Assembly (NCBI RefSeq): GCF_947489365.1
Contig: NZ_CANLDB010000001.1
Span: 1,026,351 to 1,090,350, forward strand
Direction of reading: 5' to 3'
Source of the DNA: an uncultured Nocardioides sp.
GTDB taxonomy: Bacteria > Actinomycetota > Actinomycetes > Propionibacteriales > Nocardioidaceae
Length of the DNA: 64,000 nt
The notes below the pieces were generated by a model. It had not been told where the DNA came from. It did no database searches and saw nothing but the letters and a program-made list of their open reading frames with translations. Made by a program: the position numbers and the translations under genes. The first letter of the stretch is position 1. The number at the start of each line of letters is the position of its first letter. Of the stretch, positions 1 to 12,823 are shown piece after piece.

Positions 1-1
1 A

Positions 2-3768
<3,767 letters not shown>

Positions 3769-3772
<4 letters not shown>

Positions 3773-5379
3773 GCGGTCGCGAACCTCCCGAGCACCTGCT
3801 CGGCGCGGATGCCGCCGAGGTGGTCGGCGAAGATGCGCTGGTAGCCGAGCTCCTCGCGGCTGCGCGCCGACGGCAGGCCCTCGAGGCGCACGGACTCCCA
3901 CTCGTCGTCGGGCACGAACGCCTCGGCGCGGCGGGTCATCACGTCGGCGGTGCCCGAGCCGTCCCCGAACTGCTCCTTGCGGCGCCACAGCACGGAGTCC
4001 GGCAGCCACCCGGCGAACGCCTCGCGGAGGATCGCCTTCTCCTGCGCCTGCTCCTGACCGTCCTCGCCGAGCAGCTTCCACGCCACGGGCACGCGCTGCG
4101 CGACGGCGAGCATCTCGCGGGCCAGGAACGGCACCCGGGCCTCCAGTCCGAACGCCATGCTCACCCGGTCCGCGCGCTGCAGGTTGAGGTGGTGCAGGAC
4201 CTGCACCCCCTCGACCAGGGCGTCGGCCAGTGCGGCCTCGTCCAGCTCGCGGAGGTGGTGGTAGCCGGCGAACAGCTCGTCGGCGCCCTCCCCGGTCAGC
4301 ACGACCTTCACGTGCTGCGCGGCCAGCTCGGAGAGCAGGTAGTTCGGCACGGCGGAGCGCACCAGCGACGGCTCGTAGGACTCGATCGAGCGGACGACGG
4401 CCGGCAGCACGTCGATCACCTCGTCGTCGGTGTAGACCCGCTCGTGGTGCTCGGTGCCGAGGTACGCCGCGACCCGGCGGGCCGCGACGAGGTCCGGGCT
4501 GTCCGGCGTCCCCGCCGCGAACGACCGGACCACGGTGCCGGGACCCGACACGTGCTCGATCTCGCGGACCATGATCGCCGCGACGAGGCTGGAGTCGAGG
4601 CCACCGGAGAGGAAGACGCCGATCGGGACGTCGGCCATCATCCGCGCCCGTACCGCCTCGACCAGCGTCCCGCGGATGGCGGCGTGCGCCTCCTCCCGCG
4701 TCGTGTACGACGGCCCGACCGGCTCGTCGGTGCCCAACGGGTCGGTGCGGAGGTCGACGAAGGGCTGCAGCCCGGTGCGCGGGGTCCAGTGGTGGCCCGG
4801 CGGGAACTCCTCGACCGCGGGCCGGACCTCGGGCGGGAAGGCGCCGAGCTCGGAGGCGGCGAGCAGCCGGCCGTCGTACCGGGCCCAGTAGAGGGGCTTC
4901 ACGCCGAGGGGGTCGCGGGCGAGCACGAGTCCGCCGTCCCCCTCCCCGCCGTCGTCGGTGCCGTCGTCGGTGCCGTCCTCGGCGGCGACCGCGAAGGCGT
5001 ACATGCCCCGGAGGTCGTGGATGCCGTCGAGCCCGCGGGCGGCGACGACGTGGAGGATCACCTCGGAGTCCGAGGAGGTCGCGAACGGCCCGCCGAGCTG
5101 GTCGCGGAGGTCGTCGTGGTTGTAGATCTCGCCGTTGGCGGCCACCCAGCGGCCGGCCACGGTGCCGCCGTCCGCGGAGGTCATCGGCTGTCTGCCGCCG
5201 GCGAGGTCGACGATCGCCAGCCGGGTGTGGCCCAGCCAGGTGGAGCCGACGAGGCGGGACCCCTGCCCGTCGGGCCCGCGGTGGGCGATCGGCGACAGCA
5301 TGCGCTCACCGATCTCACAGGCCGTTGCCAGACGCTCGGGGGTGGGATCGAACTCGTGGACCACGGCGATGCCGCACAC
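3769..5379 (-). CDS. asnB: Asparagine synthase (glutamine-hydrolysing)
   Basis: A 536-residue two-domain enzyme that makes asparagine from aspartate, ATP and glutamine-derived ammonia. The N-terminal Ntn-hydrolase domain begins MCGI, so Cys2 is the glutaminase nucleophile after Met removal; HRGPDG near residue 33 and NGEIYNH near 82 are present. The synthetase domain carries the PP-loop SGGLDSS at 258-264. Residues about 133-150 form an acidic Gly/Asp/Glu insertion (EDGTDDGTDDGG...) encoded by repeated triplets. This is absent from E. coli AsnB and lies in a surface loop of the glutaminase domain. The gene is transcribed away from fadD. Confidence 0.92.
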
Positions 5380-5454
5380 GCTGCTCAGCTCCTAGGGCGT
5401 CCCGCGCACGGTGGCGGGCCGATGAGTCGATGCCGAAAGGTTAGCGACGGCGTG

Positions 5455-5484
5455 TTACCGGTGAGTTGCGGCGTGATCTAGGTT
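5455..5484 (+). promoter_or_regulatory. Candidate promoter of fadD
   Basis: TTACCG at 5455-5460 and TAGGTT at 5479-5484 with 18 bp between them fit a weak primary-sigma promoter. It would start transcription near 5491, about 45 bases before fadD. Confidence 0.35.
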
Positions 5485-5536
5485 ACCCAGCAACACAGGC
5501 CCCGCCGGCTCGCGCCGGCGCCGGAGAGGGAGACCC

Positions 5537-7360
5537 ATGACGACCACGCAGGACGCGTCCTTCGTCGATCACCTGCCCACCAACGTCGCCGTCCAGTTCT
5601 TCGACCGGGTCGCCGTGGCGCCGGGCGCCGAGGCCTTCCGGTTCCCCGTCGGGGAGGCCTGGGAGTCGGTCACCTGGAAGCAGGCGGGGGACGACGTCTC
5701 CGTGCTCGCCGCCGGCCTCGTCAGCCTGGGGATCACCCCCGAGCAGCGCGTCGGCATCGCCTCGGGCACGCGCTACGAGTGGATCCTGGCCGACCTCGCC
5801 ATCATGGCCTCCGGAGCCGCGACCACGACGGTCTACCCGACGACGAACACCGAGGACACGGCGTACATCCTCGGCGACTCGGAGAGCCGCGTCGTCTTCG
5901 CCGAGGACGACGAGCAGATCGCCAAGCTCCGTGAGCGGCGCTCCGACCTGCCCCTCGTCTCCAAGGTCGTGACCTTCAGCGGCACCACCGACGGCGACTG
6001 GGTCATCGCGCTCGACGACCTGCGCCGCCTGGGCAACGAGCTGCTGGACCGCGAGCCAGGCACCGTCAAGGACCGCGTCGCGGCCACCGGCCCGGACGAC
6101 CTCGCCACCCTCATCTACACCTCCGGCACGACGGGTCGCCCCAAGGGCGTCCGGCTGACGCACCGGTCGTGGGTCTATGAGGGCGAGGCCATCAAGGCCC
6201 AGGACATCCTCGGCCCCGACGACCTGCAGTTCCTCTGGCTGCCGATGGCGCACTCGTTCGGCAAGGTGCTGCTGTCGACGCAGATGGCGTGCGGCTTCGC
6301 GACGGCCGTCGACGGTCGCGTCGACAAGATCATCGACAACCTCGCCGTGGTGAGGCCGACCTTCATGGGCGCCGCGCCGCGCATCTTCGAGAAGGCCTAC
6401 TCGCGGATCACCGTGATGACGGCCAGCGAGGGCGGGGCCAAGGAGAAGATCGCCACCCAGGCCTTCGCGGTCGGGCGCAAGGTCAAGGCCCTCGAGCTCG
6501 CCGGCAAGCCGGTCCCGCTGCCGCTCAAGCTCCAGTACGCCCTCTTCGACAAGCTCGTCTTCTCGAAGGTCCGCGCCCGCTTCGGCGGTCGCGTCCGGTT
6601 CTTCATCTCCGGCGCCGCGGCGCTCAACAAGGACATCGCCGAGTGGTTCCACGCCGCCGGCATCCTCATCCTCGAGGGCTACGGCCTCACCGAGACCGCC
6701 GCCGGCTCGTTCGTGAACCACCCCGACCACTACAAGTTCGGCACCGTCGGCCCCGCGGTGGCCGGCACGCAGGTCCGGCTGGGCGACGGCGACGAGGTCC
6801 AGATCAAGGGCCCCGGCGTCATGAACGGCTACCACAACATGCCCGAGGCGACCGCCGAGACGCTGACCGAGGACGGCTGGCTGCGCACCGGCGACAAGGG
6901 CTCGCTCGACGCGGACGGGTTCCTCACCATCACCGGCCGCATCAAGGACCTCTTCAAGACCTCCGGCGGCAAGTACGTCGCCCCGTCGGCCATCGAGGCG
7001 CAGTTCAAGGCGCTGTGCCCCTACGCCAGCCAGTTCCTGGTCTTCGGCAACGACCGCAACTACTGCGTCGCGCTCGTCGCGCTCGACCCCGAGCAGATCC
7101 AAGGCTGGGCCGATGAGAACGGCCTGGTCGGGTCGTCGTACGCCGAGATCGTGGGCTCTGACGCGGCGAAGAAGATGGTCGGCGAGTACGTCGACCAGCT
7201 CAACGCCCGCCTGAACCGCTGGGAGACCATCAAGAAGTGGGACATCCTCGACCACGACCTCACGGTCGAGTCGGGTGAGCTCACGCCGTCGATGAAGGTC
7301 AAGCGCAACGTCGTGGAGTCGACCCAGTCGGCCCGCATCGACGCGCTGTACGCCGGCTGA
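5537..7360 (+). CDS. Long-chain-fatty-acid CoA ligase (FadD15-type AMP-binding enzyme)
   Basis: A 607-residue member of the ANL adenylating superfamily, expected to activate long-chain fatty acids to acyl-CoA through an acyl-AMP intermediate. The ATP-binding P-loop LIYTSGTTGRPKG is at residues about 192-204. EGYGLTE (around 6673-6693) and the hinge region TGRIKDLFKTSGGKYVAPS (from about 6934) are intact. Length and the GKYVAP form match the FadD15/long-chain synthetase branch. A GAGAGGGAG ribosome site precedes ATG 5537. It stands alone, so the acyl chain preference cannot be read from context. Confidence 0.9.
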   Translation: MTTTQDASFVDHLPTNVAVQFFDRVAVAPGAEAFRFPVGEAWESVTWKQAGDDVSVLAAGLVSLGITPEQRVGIASGTRYEWILADLAIMASGAATTTVYPTTNTEDTAYILGDSESRVVFAEDDEQIAKLRERRSDLPLVSKVVTFSGTTDGDWVIALDDLRRLGNELLDREPGTVKDRVAATGPDDLATLIYTSGTTGRPKGVRLTHRSWVYEGEAIKAQDILGPDDLQFLWLPMAHSFGKVLLSTQMACGFATAVDGRVDKIIDNLAVVRPTFMGAAPRIFEKAYSRITVMTASEGGAKEKIATQAFAVGRKVKALELAGKPVPLPLKLQYALFDKLVFSKVRARFGGRVRFFISGAAALNKDIAEWFHAAGILILEGYGLTETAAGSFVNHPDHYKFGTVGPAVAGTQVRLGDGDEVQIKGPGVMNGYHNMPEATAETLTEDGWLRTGDKGSLDADGFLTITGRIKDLFKTSGGKYVAPSAIEAQFKALCPYASQFLVFGNDRNYCVALVALDPEQIQGWADENGLVGSSYAEIVGSDAAKKMVGEYVDQLNARLNRWETIKKWDILDHDLTVESGELTPSMKVKRNVVESTQSARIDALYAG

Positions 7361-7415
7361 CGGCTCCCACCCGGGTGCCCTCCCCGGCGTTGTCGGCGCC
7401 GGGGAGGATGGACCC

Positions 7416-8531
7416 ATGTCGTTCGGGGTGTACGTCCACGTCCCGTTCTGCGCGACCCGCTGCGGCTACTGCGACTTCAACACCTACACCGCCACCGAGC
7501 TCGGCGGCGGGGGAGCGCAGGCGCAGTGGGCGACGTACGCCGAGGCCGAGGTCGACCTCGCCGTGGCCGCACTGGGCCCGCGGGAGGTCGAGACGGTCTT
7601 CTTCGGCGGTGGCACCCCGACGCTGATGCCGCCGGAGGACCTCGTGCGGGTCCTCGGCGCGGTCGGGGACCGGTTCGGGCTCGCCCCGGGGGCCGAGGTC
7701 ACCACGGAGGCGAACCCCGACAGCGTCACGCCCGCGTCCCTCGCCGCGCTCCGCGAGGGCGGCTTCACCCGGATCTCGTTCGGGATGCAGTCCGCGGTGC
7801 CCCACGTGCTCGCCGTCCTGGAGCGCACCCACGACCCCGCCAACGTCGCCCGGGCCGTCGCCTGGGCGCGCGAGGCAGGGTTCGAGCAGGTCAGCCTCGA
7901 CCTCATCTACGGCACCGCGGGGGAGTCGCTGGCCGACTGGCGGACCTCCCTGGAGGCCGCCCTCGAGAGCGCACCCGACCACGTGTCGGCGTACTCGCTC
8001 ATCGTCGAGTCCGGCACGCGCCTCGCCCGCCAGGTCCGCTCCGGCGCCGTCGCCGCGCCGGAGGAGGACGACCTCGCCGACAAGTACCTCCTCGCCGACG
8101 AGCTGCTCACCGCCGACGGGCTGGAGTGGTACGAGGTGTCGAACTGGGCGCGGACGCCGGCCGCCCGCTGCCGGCACAACGAGCTGTACTGGGCGAGTGC
8201 CGACTGGTGGGGCGTCGGCCCCGGCGCCCACTCCCACGTCGCCGGCGAGCGCTGGTGGAACGTCAAGCACCCCACCGCCTGGTCCGGCCGTCTCGCCGCG
8301 GGGGAGTCGCCGGCGGCCGGCCGGGAGACCCTGACCGACGAGGACCGCCACCTCGAGCGCGTCATGCTCGAGCTGCGCCACCGCTCCGGCCTGCCCCTCG
8401 ACCTCGCCGACCCCGCCGCCGTCGACGACGTCGTCGCGCGCGGGCTCGTCGTACGGCACGACGACCGGCTGGTCCTCACCCGCGACGGGCGGCTCCTGGC
8501 CGACGCCGTCGTGCGGGACCTGCTGCCCTGA
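7416..8531 (+). CDS. hemW: HemW / HemN-like radical SAM heme chaperone
   Basis: A 371-residue radical SAM protein. The iron-sulfur cluster motif CATRCGYC (Cys12, Cys16, Cys19) has the CxxxCxxC form, but the fourth residue pattern of true coproporphyrinogen III dehydrogenase (CxxxCxxCxC) is lacking: the next residue is Asp-Phe. That places it with HemW, a heme-binding chaperone that delivers heme to membrane enzymes, although such genes are often labelled oxygen-independent coproporphyrinogen oxidase. GGGTP near residue 66 is the SAM-binding motif. The start is ATG 7416 behind GGGGAGGA. It heads the conserved cluster upstream of hrcA. Confidence 0.85.
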   Translation: MSFGVYVHVPFCATRCGYCDFNTYTATELGGGGAQAQWATYAEAEVDLAVAALGPREVETVFFGGGTPTLMPPEDLVRVLGAVGDRFGLAPGAEVTTEANPDSVTPASLAALREGGFTRISFGMQSAVPHVLAVLERTHDPANVARAVAWAREAGFEQVSLDLIYGTAGESLADWRTSLEAALESAPDHVSAYSLIVESGTRLARQVRSGAVAAPEEDDLADKYLLADELLTADGLEWYEVSNWARTPAARCRHNELYWASADWWGVGPGAHSHVAGERWWNVKHPTAWSGRLAAGESPAAGRETLTDEDRHLERVMLELRHRSGLPLDLADPAAVDDVVARGLVVRHDDRLVLTRDGRLLADAVVRDLLP

Positions 8532-8544
8532 CCTCCTGGTCGGA

Positions 8545-8702
8545 GGTCGAGGTGCGAGGGCCGCCAGGCCCGAGCCACGAGACCCGGTGCGATGGAGGTG
8601 GTCGTCTCGCCGTGCGGTGGTCGGCGAGGCCGGCGTTCGTCTCACCGGGTCTCGACACGCCGGTCGCGACCTCGCAGGCTCGGTCGCGCGGCTGCTCGAC
8701 CT
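8545..8702. repeat. Family C palindromic intergenic repeats (two copies, inverted)
   Basis: The first element, at 8545-8584, begins GGTCGAGGTGCGAG and ends CCACGAGACC. A divergent inverted copy at 8648-8702 begins GGTCTCGACACG and ends GCTCGACC. Each can fold on itself. They lie between the converging hemW and DUF3097 genes and resemble the repeats at 33469-33712. Confidence 0.7.
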
Positions 8703-8709
8703 CCCCGCC

Positions 8710-9576
8710 CTACGACCCCTCGTTCCTCGGGGTCGGGGCGGTGACGAAGTCGATGAGCTCCTCGACCCGCCCGAGCAGGGCCGGGTCGAGGTCCTGGAAG
8801 CCGCGGACGCCGCCGAGGATGTGCTTCCAGGCGCGGGCGATGTCGGCCTGGCCGCGGTGGGGCCAGCCCATCCGCTGGCAGACGCCCTTCTTCCACTCCT
8901 CGCCGCGGGGGACGTCGGGCCAGGCCTCCTTGCCGAGGCGCTGCGGCTTCACCGCGGCCCAGATGTCGATGAACGGGTGGCCGACGATCAGCACGTGCGC
9001 GCCCACGTCGGAGCGGCGTACGGCGTCCGCGATGCGGCTCTCCTTCGACCCGCGCACGAGGTGGTCGACGAGGACGCCGACCCGGCGCTGCGGGCCCGGC
9101 CTGAAGTCACGCAGCTCGGCGGCGAGGTCGTCGACGCCGCCGAGGTACTCGACGACCACGCCCTCGACGCGCAGGTCGTCGCCCCACACCTTCTCGACGA
9201 GCTCCGCGTCGTGGCGGCCCTCGACGAAGATCCGGCTCTGGCGGGCGACACGGGCGGGGGCGTCGTGGACGGCGATCGAGCCCGACGCGGTGCGGGTCGG
9301 ACGCTCGGGGGCGCGCTGCGTGACCGGGGCGGTCAGCACGACCGGGCGGCCCTCCAGCAGGAAGCCGGGACCGAGCGGGAAGGTGCGCCGCTTCCGGCGT
9401 CGGTCCTCGAGGGTCACCGTGTCGAGGTCGCGGTCCACCGCGACCACCTCGCCGCACCAGTCGGTCGTGACCTCCTCGACGACGAGGCCGCGGTCGGCCG
9501 GGGTCTCGACGGCACGGCCGTTCTTCGGCCTGCGCCAGTCGGTGGAGAGGACGTCGGTCCCGTAGCGGTCGCTCAC
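8710..9576 (-). CDS. DUF3097 family protein
   Basis: A 288-residue actinobacterial protein that I recognise as the DUF3097 family by its opening YGTDVLSTDWRRPK and by the central segment with VDDLAAELRDFRPGPQRR, VGVLVDHLVRGSKESRI and VLIVGHPFIDIWAAVKP. The latter stretch looks like a Toprim-type fold: an acidic V-G-V-L-V-D-H strand end followed by a GHPFID strand. The molecular function is unknown. It is soluble, without signal peptide or membrane segments, and it commonly accompanies hemW in actinobacteria. It converges on hemW across family C repeats. Confidence 0.8.
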   Translation of the reverse strand: MSDRYGTDVLSTDWRRPKNGRAVETPADRGLVVEEVTTDWCGEVVAVDRDLDTVTLEDRRRKRRTFPLGPGFLLEGRPVVLTAPVTQRAPERPTRTASGSIAVHDAPARVARQSRIFVEGRHDAELVEKVWGDDLRVEGVVVEYLGGVDDLAAELRDFRPGPQRRVGVLVDHLVRGSKESRIADAVRRSDVGAHVLIVGHPFIDIWAAVKPQRLGKEAWPDVPRGEEWKKGVCQRMGWPHRGQADIARAWKHILGGVRGFQDLDPALLGRVEELIDFVTAPTPRNEGS

Positions 9577-9641
9577 CCGCCGAGGCTAGGTCCGCGCACC
9601 GCCCCGACGGGGGAGGGCACGCCGCCGGGCACGGGGTCGGG

Positions 9642-9821
9642 TCAGGAGGTGGGGTCGTCCTCGTCGTCCCCGCCACCGCCGCCGATCTCGTGGTTCGGGT
9701 CGGCGAGCGGGTTGTCCTCGGCCGGGCGCACGTCCTCCGGCAGCGCCGAGTCGGGGATGCCCTGCTGGCCCTCGTCGCGGGACGGGGACTGCTCGGTCTG
9801 CTCGCTGCCGGATTCGCTCAT
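9642..9821 (-). CDS. Small acidic conserved hypothetical protein (59 aa)
   Basis: A 59-residue frame from ATG (9821-9819) to TGA (9644-9642). The product is acidic and proline-rich, with no membrane segment. It contains the block LPEDVRPAEDNPLADPNHEI at residues 27-46, which I recall as a recurring motif of small actinobacterial proteins of unknown role. The N-terminus is Ser/Glu/Gln-rich and the C-terminus is a Gly5 run followed by Asp/Glu. Preserved frame, acidic codon usage and a gene-free strand opposite support a real gene. It is probably disordered; no function can be assigned. Confidence 0.65.
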   Translation of the reverse strand: MSESGSEQTEQSPSRDEGQQGIPDSALPEDVRPAEDNPLADPNHEIGGGGGDDEDDPTS

Positions 9822-9879
9822 GCTCGGACCGTAGACGCTTCCGCCGACACCCGACAGGGGCTGGGCCCGGTCCGTCGGT

Positions 9880-10764
9880 TCAGACGAGGGGAAGGCGCTT
9901 CTGGGCGCGGGGGAGCTGCTCGTAGATCCGGCGTACGGCGTCGCCGAGGCGGTCGGCCGGGAAGGGCCACTCGGCGGACCCGAGCGCGTCGTCCACGCGG
10001 ATCCCGCGCCCGGCGAGGTCGCGGGCGGTCTCGGCGAGGATCCCGAGGTCGGCGCGCTGGTCCTGCACGAACGCCCGGTCGACGACGGGCCCGTGGCCGG
10101 GGACGACGACGGTGGTCGGGGTGACGAGCTGCAGGACGAAGTCGAGGGTCAGCGGCCACTCGAGCGGGAACGAGTCGGGGCCGAGGCCGGGCGTCGCGGC
10201 CTCCCGGTCCGAGGACTCCACCAGGTCGCCGGCGAGGACGACGTCCGCGTCGGGCACCCGGACGACGACGTCCCCGCCGGTGTGGCCGCGGCCGGGGTGG
10301 ACGACCTCGAGGGCGCGGTCCCCGAGGTCCACGATCCCCACCGACGACAGCGTGTGGTCGGGGAGCACCGGGTCGGCGAGGCTCTCGAGGAGCTCGTCGC
10401 GGTGCGGGGCGTCGGGCGGCTCGCCCTGGACGTGGGTGCGCAGGTCGGCCAGGTACGCCGGCAGCGCGGCGGCTGCGTCGTCGTGGGCGTGGATCGGCAC
10501 GCCGGGGTGCGCGTCGCGCACGGCGCGGTTGCCGAGCACGTGGTCGAAGTGCGCGTGGGTGTTCACCACGGCCACGACGTCGGCGCCGGGGACGAGCGAG
10601 CCGAGGTCGGCCAGGACCTCCCGCATCGCGGGCCCGGAGGCGTGGGTGTCGACGACCACCAGGCCGCGGTCGCCGCCGACGACGGTGACCGAGACGTCGC
10701 ACCAGGCGTGGCGCCGTACCCAGACCCGGTCGGCGACCTCGACGAACGACGGGTCCTGGGGCAC
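9880..10764 (-). CDS. MBL-fold metallo-hydrolase
   Basis: A 294-residue metallo-beta-lactamase-fold protein. The signature THAHFDH at residues 69-75 gives the first zinc ligands. GRGHTGGD supplies the next histidine, AGDLVESSD the bridging aspartate, and VVPGHGPV the last histidine, so the dinuclear metal site is complete. The order resembles glyoxalase II-like and quinoprotein-relay SoxH-like hydrolases rather than true beta-lactamases. There is no signal peptide, so it is cytoplasmic. The substrate is unknown. A TAGGGT hexamer 6 bases before the GTG start suggests a leaderless transcript. Confidence 0.85.
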   Translation of the reverse strand: MPQDPSFVEVADRVWVRRHAWCDVSVTVVGGDRGLVVVDTHASGPAMREVLADLGSLVPGADVVAVVNTHAHFDHVLGNRAVRDAHPGVPIHAHDDAAAALPAYLADLRTHVQGEPPDAPHRDELLESLADPVLPDHTLSSVGIVDLGDRALEVVHPGRGHTGGDVVVRVPDADVVLAGDLVESSDREAATPGLGPDSFPLEWPLTLDFVLQLVTPTTVVVPGHGPVVDRAFVQDQRADLGILAETARDLAGRGIRVDDALGSAEWPFPADRLGDAVRRIYEQLPRAQKRLPLV

Positions 10765-10770
10765 CCCCCG

Positions 10771-10776
10771 ACCCTA
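10771..10776 (-). promoter_or_regulatory. -10 hexamer TAGGGT of the MBL-fold gene
   Basis: TAGGGT reads on the minus strand from 10776 to 10771. Six bases separate it from GTG at 10764, placing the transcription start at or next to the start codon. Confidence 0.45.
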
Positions 10777-10794
10777 CGGGGCCCGGGGCGCGGC

Positions 10795-11502
10795 TCAGAT
10801 GAGGCCGGCGTGCAGCTCGCGGCGCAGGAGGTTCGAGAGCTCGGCGGGGGTGCGCGCGGTGCGGGAGAACCAGACCGTGCGGGTGTGGGCGCCGTCCAGG
10901 TCGATCCAGCAGACCTCGACCCCGGCGGGTGTCAGGTGGGCGAGCGAGGCGGCGATCAGCTCGGAGCGCGGGGCGCCGGTGGCGAGCGCGAGGGAGGTGA
11001 CGAGCTCGCCGGCGTGGCACTCGTTGGCGTGGTGGGTCGCGCGGCGCAGGTAGCCCTCGTTGAGGCGGTGCGCGGAGTCGGCGTAGAGCGCGAGGGGGAC
11101 GGTGCGCCGGGCGGTCGACCCGTCCTCGGCGGGCTCGAGGACCACCACCAGGGAGGGGGTCAGCGTGACCACGCGCGCGTCGGCGCAGCACGACCCCGGT
11201 ACCTCCTCCTCGGCGAGGCGTCCGGCGATGACGACCGACACGCCGTCGCCGCCGTCCTCGGACGCGGGCCCGGTCACGCGGAGCAGCGCGCTGCGACGCT
11301 CGCGGGCGGCGAGGGCGACCGGGGCCTCGCGGTGGCACCAGAAGGTCGGGACGCCGTCCCGCTCGGAGAGGCTCAGCCCGTCGGAGTTCAGCAGGTGCTC
11401 GACGCCCTCGGCGACCATGCTCGCCGCGGCCGGGCAGGACACCGCGCTGCGGGCGAGGCCGGCGAGCTCGGTCGGGTCCAGCGTGCCGACGGTGAGCGTC
11501 AT
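10795..11502 (-). CDS. DUF2470 domain protein under IdeR control, probable heme/iron-related
   Basis: A 235-residue protein whose C-terminal third (from about residue 150, [12 protein letters not shown] to the end) fits DUF2470. That domain is found at the end of HugZ/HutZ-type heme-degrading proteins and in actinobacterial iron-regulated proteins. The N-terminal part is a split-barrel-like region without clear catalytic motifs. I chose ATG 11502 because TCCGGAGGTACCC just upstream holds a good GGAGG site. An IdeR/DtxR iron box lies 32 bases upstream, so expression should rise under iron starvation. Heme handling is inferred from family and regulation, not shown directly. Confidence 0.75.
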   Translation of the reverse strand: MTLTVGTLDPTELAGLARSAVSCPAAASMVAEGVEHLLNSDGLSLSERDGVPTFWCHREAPVALAARERRSALLRVTGPASEDGGDGVSVVIAGRLAEEEVPGSCCADARVVTLTPSLVVVLEPAEDGSTARRTVPLALYADSAHRLNEGYLRRATHHANECHAGELVTSLALATGAPRSELIAASLAHLTPAGVEVCWIDLDGAHTRTVWFSRTARTPAELSNLLRRELHAGLI

Positions 11503-11533
11503 GGGTACCTCCGGAAGAGCGCCGATCAACAAT

Positions 11534-11552
11534 TTAGGTGAGCCTAACCTAT
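11534..11552 (-). promoter_or_regulatory. IdeR/DtxR iron box
   Basis: TTAGGTGAGCCTAACCTAT matches the 19-bp DtxR/IdeR consensus TTAGGTTAGSCTAACCTAA at 17 positions. On the minus strand it contains TAGGTT, a plausible -10 for the DUF2470 gene, so Fe-IdeR binding would block RNA polymerase. Confidence 0.85.
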
Positions 11553-11617
11553 GCAACGGGTCCCGGCGCAAGGGTTCGACCGCAGGTGCCGGGGCCGACG
11601 GCCGACGCCCGGTACGA

Positions 11618-11644
11618 TTGGCACTCGACGCGCGGGAGTGCCAG
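11618..11644 (+). promoter_or_regulatory. CIRCE operator of hrcA-dnaJ
   Basis: TTGGCACTC (11618-11626), 9 bases, then GAGTGCCAG (11636-11644): an inverted repeat with 8 of 9 pairs and the canonical 9-base spacer. It overlaps the last base of a candidate -10, TACGAT at 11613-11618. HrcA bound here would repress its own operon. Confidence 0.93.
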
Positions 11645-11689
11645 AGTCGTGGGTCGCCGTCGTGGACCGTCGTCGCAAGGAGGTGCAGC

Positions 11690-12733
11690 ATGGTCGAGGA
11701 CCGGAGGCTGGCCGTCCTCCGCGCGATCGTGGAGGACTACGTCCGCACCGAGGAGCCCGTGGGGTCGCGCGCCCTCGTCGAGCGCCACCGGCTCGGCGTG
11801 TCCCCGGCGACCGTCCGCAACGACATGGCGGCGCTCGAGGACGAGGGCCTGATCGCCCAGCCGCACACCAGCGCCGGGCGGGTGCCCACCGACAAGGGCT
11901 ACCGGATGTTCGTCGACCGGCTGACGACGCTGAAGCCGATGTCGGCCCCCGAGCGCCGCGCGATCGCCAACTTCCTCGACGGTGCCGTCGACCTCGACGA
12001 CGTCGTGCAGCGCAGCGTCCGGCTCCTCAGCCAGCTGACCCGCCAGGTCGCCGTCGTGCAGTACCCGACGCTGTCCTCCAGCACGGTCCGCCACGTCGAG
12101 CTCGTCACGCTCACCCCCGCGCGGCTCCTCGTCGTCCTCATCCTCTCCAGCGGGCGCGTCGAGCAGCGCGTCGTCGAGCTGGCGGAGGGCTCGGCCGGGG
12201 GCCCCGACGTGGACGACGTCGAGGCCGGGGTCGCCGACCTCCGCCCGCGCCTGCTCGGGGCCGTCGTCGGCAAGCGGATCGTGGAGGCCGCCGCCGCGCT
12301 CGCGGACCTGCCCGGTCAGGTCCGCGAGGAGGACCGCACCCTCACGACACGCGTGGCCGAGGCGCTCGGCGACGCCATGTCCGACCACAGCGCCGAGGGC
12401 CGGATCGCCGTCGGCGGGACCGCCAACCTCGCGCGGTACGGCGACTCGTTCGACTCCGCCGTCCGGCCCCTGCTCGAGGCGCTCGAGGAGCACGTGGTGC
12501 TGCTCAAGCTGATCGGCGAGGCCACGGCGGGCGGCGCGGTCACCGTGAGGATCGGCGCCGAGGGCCCGTACCACGAGCTGTCGTCGACCAGCGTCGTCGC
12601 GACCGGTTACGGGCCCGCCGAGGCGCCGGCCGCCCTGGGCATCGTCGGCCCGACCCGCATGGACTACCCGGGCACGATGGTCGCGGTGCGCAGCGTCGCC
12701 CGCTACGTCTCCCGCATCCTCGACGACGCCTGA
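11690..12733 (+). CDS. hrcA: Heat-inducible transcription repressor HrcA
   Basis: A 347-residue repressor that binds CIRCE and is kept active by GroEL. The N-terminal winged helix (residues 1-75) shows the family pattern [25 protein letters not shown] and [19 protein letters not shown]. The GAF-like and dimerisation regions follow, ending in [28 protein letters not shown] 11690 has AAGGAGGTG just upstream. A CIRCE element 45 bp before the start indicates autorepression. dnaJ follows after 90 bp, giving the usual actinobacterial hrcA-dnaJ2 operon induced by heat shock. Confidence 0.96.
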   Translation: MVEDRRLAVLRAIVEDYVRTEEPVGSRALVERHRLGVSPATVRNDMAALEDEGLIAQPHTSAGRVPTDKGYRMFVDRLTTLKPMSAPERRAIANFLDGAVDLDDVVQRSVRLLSQLTRQVAVVQYPTLSSSTVRHVELVTLTPARLLVVLILSSGRVEQRVVELAEGSAGGPDVDDVEAGVADLRPRLLGAVVGKRIVEAAAALADLPGQVREEDRTLTTRVAEALGDAMSDHSAEGRIAVGGTANLARYGDSFDSAVRPLLEALEEHVVLLKLIGEATAGGAVTVRIGAEGPYHELSSTSVVATGYGPAEAPAALGIVGPTRMDYPGTMVAVRSVARYVSRILDDA

Positions 12734-12823
12734 CCAACGCCCCGGCGCGGCCCACCGGCCGATCGAGCGCCGGAGAACCACCAGACCCGCACCATCCCCG
12801 ACAGACACGAGAGCCAGGAACCA

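Noticed and set aside
10795..11691. Start of the DUF2470 gene at 11691
   Set aside because: That start would lie inside hrcA and run through the IdeR box and CIRCE; ATG 11502 has a GGAGG site.
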